DNA of 64,000 nt from Mycolicibacterium cosmeticum (lineage in GTDB: Bacteria; Actinomycetota; Actinomycetes; Mycobacteriales; Mycobacteriaceae): assembly GCF_000613185.1 (NCBI RefSeq), contig NZ_CCBB010000001.1, positions 1,488,001 through 1,552,000 of the forward strand, written 5' to 3'. This document shows positions 44,938-53,577 of this stretch, piece after piece. The notes under the pieces are model-generated. The model searched no databases and was not told the origin of the DNA. It saw only the letters and a program-made list of their open reading frames with translations. Position 1 is the stretch's first letter. Every line of letters starts with the position of its first letter. Both the position numbers and the translations under genes were made by a program.

Positions 44938-46842
44938 TCAGCCCTGCTGCTGCTTCGCGCGTGCCTTCGCGCGGGCGCGCAGGCTGGCGGTCAGCTCGAC
45001 CTTGCGCACCCGCACCACTTCCGGGGTCACCTCGACACACTCGTCCTCGGCGCAGAACTCCATGGCCTGCTCCAGGCCGAGCTCCATCGGCCGCGCCAGC
45101 GTCTCCATCACATCGGCCGTGGAGGAGCGCATGTTGGTGAGCTTCTTCTCGCGGGTGATGTTGATGTCGAGATCCTCTGCGCGCGGGTTGATCCCGACCA
45201 CCTGGCCCTCGTAGGTGTCCTCACCCGGCTCGACGAAGAACGTCCCGCGATCGGCCAGCTGGATCATGGCGAACGGCGTGACCTGGCCGGACCGGTCGGA
45301 CACCAGCGAGCCGGTGTGCCGGGCGCGGATCTCGCCCGCCCACGGCCGGTACCCGTCGAACACCGCGTTGGCGATGCCGGTGCCGCGGGTGATGGTCAGG
45401 AAGTCGGTGCGGAAACCGATGAGCCCGCGGCTGGGCACGATGAAGTCCATCCGGACCCACCCGGCGGCGTGGTTGGTCATCTGCTCCATGCGGCCCTTGC
45501 GGGCGGCCATCAGCTGGGTGATGGCGCCGAGGTGTTCCTCGGGACAGTCGATGGTCAACGCCTCGAAGGGCTCGTGCAGTTTGCCGTCGACCTGCCGGGT
45601 GACCACCTGCGGCTTACCGACGGTCAGCTCGAAGCCCTCGCGGCGCATCTGCTCGACCAGGATGGCCAGCGCCAGCTCACCACGGCCCTGCACCTCCCAC
45701 GCGTCGGGCCGGCCGATGTCGACGACGCGGATCGACACGTTGCCGACGAGCTCTTGATCCAGCCGGTTCTTGACCATGCGGGCGGTGAGCTTGTGTCCGG
45801 ACACCTTGCCGGCCAGCGGTGAGGTGTTGGTGCCGATGGTCACCGAGATGGCCGGCTCGTCGACGGTGATGCGCGGCAGCGCGTGCGCGTGGTCGGGGTC
45901 GGCCAGGGTGTCGCCGATCATGATCTCCGGGATGCCGGCCACCGCGACGATGTCGCCGGCCACGGCCTCCTCGGTGGGCGTGCGCTCGACGCCGACGGTG
46001 CCCAGCAGTTCGGTGATCTTGGCGTTGGTGACGACGGGGTGCCCGTCGACCTCGCGCATCCAGGCCACCTGCTGGCCCTTCTTCAGCCGGCCCTTGTAGA
46101 TGCGGATCAGCGCGAGCCGGCCCAGGAACGCCGAGGCGTCGAGGTTGGTCACCAGCGCCTGCAGCGGCGCGTCGGGATCGCCCTGCGGCGGCGGGATGTG
46201 CTCCATCAGCACGTCGAACAGCGGGTCGAGGTTCTCGCCGTCGGGGTTTTCGCCGTTGGCGGGCTGGTTGGTGCTGGCGATGCCGGCACGACCGGAGGCG
46301 TACAGCGTCGGCAGGTCCAGCGCCTTCTCGGCGGCGGCCTGAGCGTCCTCGTCCAGGTCGGAGGCGACGTCGAGCAGCAGGTCGTGGCTTTCCTCGACGA
46401 CCTCGGCGATGCGGGCATCGGGCCGGTCGGTCTTGTTCACCACCAGGATCACCGGCAGGTGCGCGGCCAGCGCCTTGCGCAGCACGAACCGGGTCTGCGG
46501 CAGCGGGCCCTCGGACGCGTCGACCAAGAGCACCACACCGTCCACCATCGACAGGCCGCGTTCCACCTCACCGCCGAAATCGGCGTGGCCCGGGGTGTCG
46601 ATGACGTTGATCACCGTGACGGTGCCGTCGGCGTTGTGCCGGTGCACCGCGGTGTTCTTGGCCAGGATGGTGATGCCTTTTTCCTTCTCAAGGTCACCGG
46701 AGTCCATGATGCGTTCGGTCGCGTCGTCACCGCGGTGGGTCAACGCACCGGACTGCCGCAGCATGGCGTCGACCAGGGTGGTTTTACCGTGGTCGACGTG
46801 CGCGACGATGGCAACGTTGCGAAAGTTCGGGCGAGAATCCAC
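44938..46842 (-). CDS. typA: ribosome-associated GTPase TypA/BipA
   Basis: 634 aa, close to the known 628. Translational GTPase: G1 AHVDHGKTTL, switch I ERIMDSGDLEKEKGITI, G3 DTPGHADF, G4 NKTD, then EF-G-like domains and the BipA-specific C-terminal domain (about 490-634). It acts in 50S assembly and stress or cold adaptation. The position next to lpqW matches M. tuberculosis (Rv1165-Rv1166). Start ATG 46842 is 53 bp from the divergent small basic gene. Confidence 0.96.
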   Translation of the reverse strand: MDSRPNFRNVAIVAHVDHGKTTLVDAMLRQSGALTHRGDDATERIMDSGDLEKEKGITILAKNTAVHRHNADGTVTVINVIDTPGHADFGGEVERGLSMVDGVVLLVDASEGPLPQTRFVLRKALAAHLPVILVVNKTDRPDARIAEVVEESHDLLLDVASDLDEDAQAAAEKALDLPTLYASGRAGIASTNQPANGENPDGENLDPLFDVLMEHIPPPQGDPDAPLQALVTNLDASAFLGRLALIRIYKGRLKKGQQVAWMREVDGHPVVTNAKITELLGTVGVERTPTEEAVAGDIVAVAGIPEIMIGDTLADPDHAHALPRITVDEPAISVTIGTNTSPLAGKVSGHKLTARMVKNRLDQELVGNVSIRVVDIGRPDAWEVQGRGELALAILVEQMRREGFELTVGKPQVVTRQVDGKLHEPFEALTIDCPEEHLGAITQLMAARKGRMEQMTNHAAGWVRMDFIVPSRGLIGFRTDFLTITRGTGIANAVFDGYRPWAGEIRARHTGSLVSDRSGQVTPFAMIQLADRGTFFVEPGEDTYEGQVVGINPRAEDLDINITREKKLTNMRSSTADVMETLARPMELGLEQAMEFCAEDECVEVTPEVVRVRKVELTASLRARAKARAKQQQG

Positions 46843-46895
46843 GACGGTGATTGTCGCAGTGTGAGTACCCGATCACGAAAACGACGGAAGAGCCC

Positions 46896-47057
46896 GTGAA
46901 GAAGCTGGTATCGGCGAAGCCGAAGAAGAAGTGCTGCCGGAGCAAGCCGCGCTGCAAGCGGTGTCCGCTGGTGCTGCACAAGGTGCGGAAGGCGGCGCAC
47001 GCCGGTGTGTCTGGTAAGGAGCTGGAGAAAGTCTTCAAACATGCCAGAAAGTCGTGA
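46896..47057 (+). CDS. 53-aa basic cysteine-containing protein
   Basis: From GTG 46896 with GGAAGAG upstream; the frame extends to 46851 but that part lacks a ribosome site. It reads MKKLVSAKPKKKCCRSKPRC, then KRCPLVLHKVRKAAHAGVSG and a short helix. It is very Lys/Arg-rich with CC and CxxC, so it may bind metal or nucleic acid. Small mycobacterial proteins of this kind are uncharacterised. Divergent from typA. Confidence 0.6.
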   Translation: MKKLVSAKPKKKCCRSKPRCKRCPLVLHKVRKAAHAGVSGKELEKVFKHARKS

Positions 47058-47128
47058 TGACCTGCATAGACCGGCAGAATCGGGCGTACCGTTGAAGTGT
47101 CCGTCACCGATGGTTGGAGGTAGCGATC

Positions 47129-47395
47129 ATGACGGTTTACGAGGCACTCACCGTAGCGCTGATCGTGGTGCTGGCGCTGGCGACGACGGCGGCGATCTAC
47201 CTCGGATTGCTCAACTGGATCGGCGCGGCGTTCGTGGTCCGGTGTGCGGCATGTCACCATCTGACCTTCGCCTCGGCCAATGCGCCGCAGGCGTCGTGCC
47301 CGCATTGCCGCCATCAGGCGCTCATCCACCCGATCTACTCCGCCCAGCATCCCGGCGGTGAGGTGCGGGTGGTCGGCGACCGGCTCCGGTACTAG
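47129..47395 (+). CDS. small membrane protein with zinc-ribbon motif
   Basis: 88 aa from ATG 47129 after GTTGGAGGTAGCGATC. One transmembrane helix (about 5-35: ALTVALIVVLALATTAAIYL) is followed by a cytoplasmic or outer zinc ribbon with CAAC and CPHC about 18 residues apart. Function unknown. It lies 71 bp after the small basic protein gene, possibly in one transcript. Confidence 0.65.
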   Translation: MTVYEALTVALIVVLALATTAAIYLGLLNWIGAAFVVRCAACHHLTFASANAPQASCPHCRHQALIHPIYSAQHPGGEVRVVGDRLRY

Positions 47396-47407
47396 GGGAA
47401 CCGGCCG

Positions 47408-48457
47408 TCAGGGCGTCTGCAGCAGCACCAGCACCCGGCCGTCGTCGGACCCGGGGAACGCGGCCGGGTCCAGTCCGTAGTACTTCTGCTGCGTTTCGGT
47501 GACCTCGTCGATCACCTTTCCCTGGGTGTGGATGACACCGTTCTTCGCCTCGGCGACGGCGGCCTTGAAATCCGACACCGTCATCGACTCGGCCAGCAAC
47601 AACGCCTCACCGCCCCCGTCCAGGCGAACCAGCACCCCGGCTCCGGCGTAATTGTTGCCGCCGCGACCGGTTCCGTTGGGCGCCCAATACACCGGATCCG
47701 ATGTCAGCTCACCTTCCACCCGGACCTCCGCACCCGGACGATCGCCGACGGCGACGACGGGCCAGCCCGCCACCCGTCGCGCGTCCTGCCAGAACATCAC
47801 CGCCAGCGGGATGCAGGTGATCGCATAGCAGAACACGACGAGCATCAGCACCGGCTTCCACGCGATCTCCCAGGCGATCCGCGGACTCACCCGCTCCAAC
47901 TCCTTGCGACCGAATCTGAAGACGTACCAAGCCAATACCCGCGCAATGGCCAGGCCGGCGAGCAGGGCCATCCCGACCAGACCGGTCACCCGCCAGTAGA
48001 AGGTGCTGTCACCTTCGTCGCGGCTGAAGAACCACATGGACAGCGGTAGCGGCAGGATGATGAGCAGTAGCAGCGCGTAGGACGGATGGCTGGACAGGTA
48101 GTCGTAGGTGACCCGGGCCCGGCTGTTGGCCACCAGCAGATCGACATCCCCGCCGAGCGGTATCCGGGCCATGGGCGCCCAGCTGCCTTCGCGCACGCGC
48201 GGCCGAACCAGGCTGCGGACGACGAAGAATCCGCACACCAGGGACACCATCAAGGCACCCCAGAACACCGCGGGCACCGCTCCCCCGGTGCCCGGCACCC
48301 CCAAGGCGCCGCGGATGTCGATGACCTTCCCGATGAAGAAGGCCAACGGCATCACGAAAAGCAGTTCCACGAACGTGATTTGGACGAGCTGTGGGATGCG
48401 GCTGCCGACCCGGTCGAATGCCAGCACGCCCCGCCAGAGGAATTGCAAGAATCGCAT
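47408..48457 (-). CDS. membrane protein of a tandem paralogous pair (copy 2)
   Basis: 349 aa from ATG 48457; the longer frame to 48520 runs into the end of the upstream gene. About five to six transmembrane helices fall in two groups (FVELLFVMPLAFFIG, VFWGALMVSLVCGFFVV, then YALLLLIILPLPLSMWFF and two more). A soluble C-terminal domain carries GRGGNNYAGAGVLVRLDGG and ALLLAESMTVSDF. It is clearly homologous over its whole length to the gene immediately upstream, at roughly half identity by eye. I recognise no family and cannot assign a role. Confidence 0.7.
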   Translation of the reverse strand: MRFLQFLWRGVLAFDRVGSRIPQLVQITFVELLFVMPLAFFIGKVIDIRGALGVPGTGGAVPAVFWGALMVSLVCGFFVVRSLVRPRVREGSWAPMARIPLGGDVDLLVANSRARVTYDYLSSHPSYALLLLIILPLPLSMWFFSRDEGDSTFYWRVTGLVGMALLAGLAIARVLAWYVFRFGRKELERVSPRIAWEIAWKPVLMLVVFCYAITCIPLAVMFWQDARRVAGWPVVAVGDRPGAEVRVEGELTSDPVYWAPNGTGRGGNNYAGAGVLVRLDGGGEALLLAESMTVSDFKAAVAEAKNGVIHTQGKVIDEVTETQQKYYGLDPAAFPGSDDGRVLVLLQTP

Positions 48458-48470
48458 CGCCGGCCAATCG

Positions 48471-49550
48471 TCAGGGGTACTCGAGCAGCAGCATGACACG
48501 CCCTTCGGGAGGCGGCTCATCGAAATCGTCGAGATCGAAGCCGTAATACGTCCGCTGATCCTCGTCGATGGACTCGATCACCCGGCCGTGAGAGTTCAGC
48601 ACCCCACCGCCGGCCTCCTTCATCACTCCCACGAAGTCAGGGACCGAGAGCGCCTCGGCGAGCAGGAGCGCGTCACCACCGGATTCCAGGTCGACGAGCA
48701 CACCGGCACCCGCGTAATTGTTGCCGCCGCGGCCGGTCCCGCGCGGCGCCCAGTACACCGGCTCGCCGGCCACCGCGCCGCGCACGCGGAAGAACTCGCC
48801 TTCGTGGCCAGACCCGTCGGCGGCGGTCACCTCGGGCAGGTGTGCGATGGTGCGCTGCTCCTGCCACCACATGTAGGCCACCGGGACCGCGCTGACCGCG
48901 TAGATCAGCACCAGCAGCATGATCAGCGGTTTCCAGGCCATCTCCCACGCCAGCCGGGTGGCCGATATCGGTGCGTCAGCGAGTTGCGTGTCCAATTGCG
49001 CACGGCCGCAGCGGAACACATACCAGGACAGCAAGCGGGCCAGCGCGATCAGGCCCAGCAACACCAGCCCGGTGTAGCCGGCGACGCGGTAGTAGAACGT
49101 CTCGTCGCCGCGGTCGACCGTCATCCACACCATCACCAGCGGGATCCAGACGGTCAGCAGGTGCAGCAGGATGTAGGACGGATGACTGGTCAGGTAGGTG
49201 TAGGTGACCGCCCAGGCGCGGTTGCCGCCGTACACCGTCACCGGTCCGACGTCGGCGCGCACCATCGGCGTCCAGGTGGTCTGCACCAGCCGCGGTCGGA
49301 CCAGGCTGCGGACGAACAGGAAGCCGAACACCGCCGACACCGCCAGCGCGCCCCACTGCGCCCCGGAGATCGAGCCGCCGGTGCCGGGCACGCCGAACGC
49401 ACCGCGAATGTCGATGAGCCCGGCGATGAAGAACATCAGCGGGATGACGAACAGGAATTCGATCAGCCACGTCTGGATCAGTTGCGGTACGCGTTTGCCC
49501 ACTCGGTCGAACGCCAGCACACCACGCCAGATGAACCGCAGCACGCCCAT
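48471..49550 (-). CDS. membrane protein of a tandem paralogous pair (copy 1)
   Basis: 359 aa, the upstream member of the pair, 13 bp before its paralogue. It shares RFIWRGVLAFDRVGKRVPQL, DIRGAFGVPGTGG, the long linker, TSHPSYILLHLL and GRGGNNYAGAGVLVDLESGG. The GRGGNNYAGAG block is the most conserved and may be a ligand site. The two-gene tandem suggests a heteromeric membrane complex. It occupies the place where narGHJI sits in M. tuberculosis. Confidence 0.7.
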   Translation of the reverse strand: MGVLRFIWRGVLAFDRVGKRVPQLIQTWLIEFLFVIPLMFFIAGLIDIRGAFGVPGTGGSISGAQWGALAVSAVFGFLFVRSLVRPRLVQTTWTPMVRADVGPVTVYGGNRAWAVTYTYLTSHPSYILLHLLTVWIPLVMVWMTVDRGDETFYYRVAGYTGLVLLGLIALARLLSWYVFRCGRAQLDTQLADAPISATRLAWEMAWKPLIMLLVLIYAVSAVPVAYMWWQEQRTIAHLPEVTAADGSGHEGEFFRVRGAVAGEPVYWAPRGTGRGGNNYAGAGVLVDLESGGDALLLAEALSVPDFVGVMKEAGGGVLNSHGRVIESIDEDQRTYYGFDLDDFDEPPPEGRVMLLLEYP

Positions 49551-49599
49551 GGCTCGAGGAGATTACTGTGTGCCGGCTGTGCGCGTGGCAAACCCGGAT

Positions 49600-50001
49600 C
49601 TACCGGCCGCCGGGTGTGCGCAGCGCGACGAGCAGATCGGGCACCCAGGCCCGGTCGGCCGGTACCCACGCCAGGCCGTCGAGTTCGGTGGCCGACACCC
49701 AGCGCAGCGCGCGGTGGTCGTGCGGCTGCGGGCTGCCGTCGGTGAGCGTCACCCGGTAGGCACGCAGCGTCATGCCGTTGGGCAAGGTCACATCCGGGCC
49801 GATGCGGGCGCCCACGCTCACCCGGATCTCGAGTTCTTCGTGCAGTTCGCGGGCCAGGGCCTGGGCGTCGGACTCTCCCGGCGCGACCTTGCCGCCGGGC
49901 AGCTCCCAGAGCCCGGCCAACTCGGCGGGACGGGCCCGTTGCGCCACCAGCAGGACGTCATGCGAAATGAGCGCCCCCGCAACGACAATCTGCTCATGCA
50001 T
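49600..50001 (-). CDS. mutT2: NUDIX hydrolase MutT2
   Basis: 133 aa from ATG 50001; the frame extends far upstream but that is the antisense of phhB. A complete Nudix box runs from GGKVAPGESDAQALARELHE to ELEI, with the REXXEE core intact. M. tuberculosis MutT2 (Rv1160, 141 aa) hydrolyses dCTP/5-methyl-dCTP and 8-oxo-dGTP, limiting mutagenesis. Gene order next to phhB and pimE is conserved. Confidence 0.92.
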   Translation of the reverse strand: MHEQIVVAGALISHDVLLVAQRARPAELAGLWELPGGKVAPGESDAQALARELHEELEIRVSVGARIGPDVTLPNGMTLRAYRVTLTDGSPQPHDHRALRWVSATELDGLAWVPADRAWVPDLLVALRTPGGR

Positions 50002-50028
50002 CGCCGATGACGGTATACCGTCGATTGC
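50002..50028. promoter_or_regulatory. divergent promoter on a 14-bp perfect palindrome
   Basis: GACGGTATACCGTC (50009-50022) is perfectly symmetric and contains TATACC on both strands, 9 bases before the phhB ATG and 10 before the mutT2 ATG. One sequence appears to serve as -10 in both directions; no ribosome site precedes either gene. Confidence 0.5.
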
Positions 50029-50313
50029 ATGGCTGTGTTGACGAACGAACAGGTTGATGCCGCGCTGGCCGATCTTCCCGGGTGGGAACGGGCAGCGGGC
50101 GCCCTGCACCGGTCGGTCAAGTTCCCGGCGTTCCTGGACGGGATCGACGCGGTGCGCCGCGTCGCCGAATTCGCCGAGCAGGCCGACCATCACCCCGATA
50201 TCGATATCCGTTGGCGGACGGTCACTTTCGCATTGGTGACGCATTCCGCCGGCGGGATCACGGAGAAGGATCTGGCGATGGCGGCCGATATCGACCGGAT
50301 TCTGGGCCAGTAG
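50029..50313 (+). CDS. phhB: pterin-4a-carbinolamine dehydratase
   Basis: 94 aa, ATG start. A complete PCD/DCoH fold: [20 protein letters not shown] and the signature [13 protein letters not shown] with the catalytic His pair, followed by [14 protein letters not shown]. It dehydrates 4a-hydroxytetrahydropterin. It corresponds to Rv1159A. Its 3' end overlaps the convergent pimE by 56 bp. Confidence 0.93.
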   Translation: MAVLTNEQVDAALADLPGWERAAGALHRSVKFPAFLDGIDAVRRVAEFAEQADHHPDIDIRWRTVTFALVTHSAGGITEKDLAMAADIDRILGQ

Positions 50314-51511
50314 CGGCCATCCACCCCAGTGTGGCCAGGGTGGCCACGGGGTAGATCAGGGCGGCCCAGGCCAGGTACCACGGCCGGCCGATCTCCCAGA
50401 TGGTCGGTTGCGCGAAGCTCAACAGCCAGGGCAAGCCGACGAGCGTCAACGCCAGCCAGCCCCATCCGAAGACCCGCGCGCCCAGCCGCTGCCGCAGTGG
50501 GCCGTGCAGCAGCCAGATCATCAGCGGGATCAGCCACACCCAATGGTGGGTCCACGAGATCGGCGACAGCAGCAGGCCGAACAACTGCACGATCACGATG
50601 CCGGCCAGCCGGTCGTCGGCGCCGTCGACCGCGCGCCAGGCCAGCACCGCCAGCACCGCGGCCACCACCAGGATGGCCACGACCACCGGTCCGTAGCCGG
50701 CGTCGTGCCCGACGATCCGGGAGATCGCGCCGCGCACCGACTGGTTGAACGACGTGCCGATCGGGCCGACGCGGCCGGCATCACCGAGCAGATCGGTGAA
50801 GTAGTAGCGGCCCTGATCGCCGACCACCAGGATCGACAATCCGACCGTGGCCGCGAACACCAGCGCCGAGAACGCGACGGCCGCCCAGCGCCGCACCCCC
50901 ACGAAGTACAGGCCCGACACCGCCGGGGTCAGCTTCACCCCGGCAGCCAGGCCGACCAGCAGGCCCGATACCCACCACCGCGAGCTGTACACGGCGTAGA
51001 GCACGGCCAGCACCAACAGGACGTTGATCTGCCCGTAGTCGAACGTGCTGCGCAGCGGCTCGATCCAGATACCCACGGCCGTCCACGCCATCGCCAGGCG
51101 CGCATCGGTTCGACCCAACAACCGCAGGCTCAGCGCCACCACGCCGTACAACGCGGCGATGATGCCGATCTGCCACAGAAACGCCACCACGCCGAACGGC
51201 AGCAGATGCAGCGGATAGAACACCACTGCGGCGAACGGCGGATACGTGAAGGGCAGCGGGAAGTCCGGAGTCTGGTCGGCGTAGACGTAGTCGTAGAGCG
51301 TTCCCGGGTGGTCGAGCGCCGCCGCGCCACCCACGTAGACGTGCAGGTCGACGAAGTTCGCGCCGTTGGGCACCAGATACGTCCAAGCCAGCCGGGCCGC
51401 GATGCTGAGCGCGAGCACGACCGGCGCCAGGCGGGTCAGCGGCGCGCTGGGTGCGCGCGAAGAGGTGGTGTCTACCGGCACGACTGTAGCCGCGCGGTGC
51501 GCGGTCACCAT
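50258..51511 (-). CDS. pimE: polyprenol-phosphate-mannose-dependent mannosyltransferase PimE
   Basis: 417 aa from ATG 51511; an in-frame start at 51556 is also possible. A GT87/GT-C membrane enzyme with about ten helices; NFVDLHVY in the first periplasmic loop holds the catalytic Asp. It adds the fifth mannose to phosphatidyl-inositol mannoside (PIM4 to PIM5) on the outer side of the membrane using polyprenol-phosphate mannose. LpqW, also in this window, acts at the same branch point. The C-terminal tail is short and Ser/Pro-rich. Position matches Rv1159. Confidence 0.92.
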   Translation of the reverse strand: MVTAHRAATVVPVDTTSSRAPSAPLTRLAPVVLALSIAARLAWTYLVPNGANFVDLHVYVGGAAALDHPGTLYDYVYADQTPDFPLPFTYPPFAAVVFYPLHLLPFGVVAFLWQIGIIAALYGVVALSLRLLGRTDARLAMAWTAVGIWIEPLRSTFDYGQINVLLVLAVLYAVYSSRWWVSGLLVGLAAGVKLTPAVSGLYFVGVRRWAAVAFSALVFAATVGLSILVVGDQGRYYFTDLLGDAGRVGPIGTSFNQSVRGAISRIVGHDAGYGPVVVAILVVAAVLAVLAWRAVDGADDRLAGIVIVQLFGLLLSPISWTHHWVWLIPLMIWLLHGPLRQRLGARVFGWGWLALTLVGLPWLLSFAQPTIWEIGRPWYLAWAALIYPVATLATLGWMAATGPESGRYRPPSPDPSP

Positions 51512-51621
51512 CGGCGCACACCTCCGTAACGGTTGAATAACCGCCACACGTGTCACTTGAGTAACACCAGTAACTGGATACCTTCGGGAGCAGGCCTGCC
51601 GTCAACGAATTGGGGAGAACC

Positions 51622-52266
51622 ATGCCAGCTACCAGAAAAGCCTTTATTTCCAGCGTGATTGCCGGAGCCGGTGCTGCCACCGCGCTCGCACTGAGCCCGC
51701 TGGCCGGCGCCGACCCGGTGCCGCCGGCACCGGTCACGCCCGGCGCGCCGGCCGCACCCGCCCTGCCGTTCGCCAACCAGATCGCCATGGCGCCCCAGCT
51801 CATCCAGGGCCTGGCCTCGGCGCTGTCGGGCGGCGGAGCCGCCACCGCCGCACCCGCGGCCGCGACGCCCGCCGCGGCTCCGGCACCGACGGCGAGCGCC
51901 AACCTGACGCTGCCGCAGCTGCCCGCGGTGACCCCGGCGTCGGCGGCCGCACCCGCGGCAGCCGCTACCGCGCCTGCGCCCACCGGCAATGTGTTGCTGC
52001 CCGCGGCCGATGTGAACCTGCCGCAGGTGGCCGGCCTGGATCTGCCCAAGCAGTTGGACTTCCCGGGCGCCCTGGCCGGGTTGATGCCCGCCGGCTCGCC
52101 GCTGGCCGGCCTGCTGCCCAAGGCCGCCTCGGCCGCGACCACCGCACCCGCTGCGCTCGGTGCCCCGGCGACCGCCGCCGCTCCGGCCGCCGCGTCCGCA
52201 CTGCCGGGTGCCGCGGGACTGGTGCCGATGCTGCTGCCGACCAACGCGCTGTCCGCATTGCCGTGA
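51622..52266 (+). CDS. secreted Ala/Pro-rich protein (Rv1158c-like)
   Basis: 214 aa from ATG 51622, preceded by TTGGGGAGAACC. A signal peptide (AFISSVIAGAGAATALALSPLAGA) is followed by a mature chain that is almost entirely low-complexity Ala/Pro with hydrophobic Leu-rich blocks (LPQLPAV, LDLPKQLDFPGALAGLMPAG, GLVPMLLPTNALSALP). There is no enzymatic motif. It matches by position and composition the Ala/Pro-rich secreted proteins next to pimE in M. tuberculosis. Role unknown, probably in the cell envelope. Confidence 0.75.
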   Translation: MPATRKAFISSVIAGAGAATALALSPLAGADPVPPAPVTPGAPAAPALPFANQIAMAPQLIQGLASALSGGGAATAAPAAATPAAAPAPTASANLTLPQLPAVTPASAAAPAAAATAPAPTGNVLLPAADVNLPQVAGLDLPKQLDFPGALAGLMPAGSPLAGLLPKAASAATTAPAALGAPATAAAPAAASALPGAAGLVPMLLPTNALSALP

Positions 52267-52313
52267 CCCGGCACTGACCGACCGTCGTCATCACCACATA
52301 TCCAGGGGGATTC

Positions 52314-53282
52314 ATGTCATCGATCCGGACACTGCTGACCAGCACCGCGGCCACGACGCTGGTGGTGCTGGGCAGCGGAGTCGCCGGCGCTGAGCCCGCG
52401 GTGCCGTCACCGCTGCCGATCAACAGCCTGCAGGCCCCGGGCCTGCCGGCCATGGAGACGCTGGGCCCGGCGATTCAGCAGGCGGCGGCGGATCCGTCCG
52501 GCGCCGCGTCGATGCTCATGGCCGCCGCCGCCGCGTTCGCCGGAAACGCGGCGGCACCGAGTGATTCGAAGAATGTGGCGGCAGCGGTGAACCAGTTCGT
52601 CGCCGAGCCGGCGGCTCATGTGCCCGCGGCCGGCGCCGGACCGGAAGCCCACCTGCCGCCCGGGGTGGACCCGGCCTACGCCGTCGGCCCGGTACCGGGG
52701 GCGGCGTCGATCGCCGCTCCCGCACCGGCTCCGGCACCCGCTGCCGCACCGGCGCCCGACGCCGCTGCGCTGGCCGCGCCGGCCCCGGCGCCCGACGCGG
52801 TGCCCGCACCCGCCCCGGCCCCAGCCCCCGGTCCCGCACCCGCGCCGGCCCCGGCAGGCGTGTTGAGCCCGGACGCGGCGACCAAGCAGGACTTCATGTA
52901 TCCGTCGATCAGCAACGGCTGCCTGTCCGACGGCGGCAATGTGCTGGCGACCGCCATCTCGGTGGCCGGCCCGGCGGCGATCCCCACCCCCGGTCCGGGA
53001 CCGGGCCAGACCGCCTATGTCTTCACCGCGGTCGGCACCCCCGGCCCCGCCGCGGAGCAGAAGCTCCCGCTGAACGTCACCTGGGTCAACCTGACGACCG
53101 GGAAGTCCGGGACCGCGACGCTGAAGCCGCGTGCGGACATGAATCCCGAAGGGCCGACCACGTTGACGGCGATCGTCGACACCGGTTCGGGCAGCATCAT
53201 GTCGACGATCTTCGGTCAGGTGACCACGACCGAGAAGCAGTGCCAGTTCATGCCGACCATCGGCTCGACGGTGGTGCCGTAA
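52314..53282 (+). CDS. secreted Ala/Pro-rich protein with C-terminal folded domain (Rv1157c-like)
   Basis: 322 aa, ATG after CCAGGGGG. Signal peptide (LLTSTAATTLVVLGSGVAGA), a helical Ala-rich part (about 40-110), a Pro/Ala linker of repeated APAP units (about 130-185) and a folded C-terminal domain of about 130 aa with two Cys (NGCLSDGG near its start, KQCQFMP near its end) that probably pair. The conserved NVTWVNLTTGKSGTATL strand suggests a beta-sandwich. Lies 47 bp after the previous secreted protein; the pair is conserved in mycobacteria. Confidence 0.75.
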   Translation: MSSIRTLLTSTAATTLVVLGSGVAGAEPAVPSPLPINSLQAPGLPAMETLGPAIQQAAADPSGAASMLMAAAAAFAGNAAAPSDSKNVAAAVNQFVAEPAAHVPAAGAGPEAHLPPGVDPAYAVGPVPGAASIAAPAPAPAPAAAPAPDAAALAAPAPAPDAVPAPAPAPAPGPAPAPAPAGVLSPDAATKQDFMYPSISNGCLSDGGNVLATAISVAGPAAIPTPGPGPGQTAYVFTAVGTPGPAAEQKLPLNVTWVNLTTGKSGTATLKPRADMNPEGPTTLTAIVDTGSGSIMSTIFGQVTTTEKQCQFMPTIGSTVVP

Positions 53283-53295
53283 GCCTGCAGAACCG

Positions 53296-53353
53296 CGACG
53301 GTGCATCCAGATTGCAAATCCGGCCCGACAAGCGATCTGGGTGCACCGTCGTC
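53296..53353. repeat. 21-bp-arm inverted repeat between convergent genes
   Basis: GCGACGGTGCATCCAGATTGC (53296-53316) pairs with GCGATCTGGGTGCACCGTCGT (53333-53353), 19 of 21 positions complementary, around a 16-base loop. It separates the secreted-protein gene from the DUF1059-like gene and probably ends transcription from both sides. It has the same style as the element at 9151 but a different sequence. Confidence 0.65.
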
Positions 53354-53368
53354 ACATGAGCGGCCCGC

Positions 53369-53518
53369 TCAGTACGCCATGAACAGGATCATCTCGCGGT
53401 CGTACTCACGACCGGGATGCGCCTGCGCGAGGTGCTCCTGAGCCTTCTCCACCAGATCGTCCTCGTCGGCCCCGCTGATCGCTTCGCCGCACGGGCAATT
53501 CAGATGCGTCTTCGCCAT
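53369..53518 (-). CDS. DUF1059-like small protein
   Basis: 49 aa, ATG 53518. It begins MAKTHLNCPCGEAISGADED, continues with a helix (LVEKAQEHLAQAHPGREYD) and ends MILFMAY. The early CPC and later AQAHPG fit the DUF1059 pattern of a small zinc-finger-like fold with CxC and a distal His. Function unknown. Confidence 0.7.
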   Translation of the reverse strand: MAKTHLNCPCGEAISGADEDDLVEKAQEHLAQAHPGREYDREMILFMAY

Positions 53519-53577
53519 GTGATCACCATCTCATATCCTGTGACTCAGGCCTTGGCCGCCTTTGCGGGCCAAATGGC

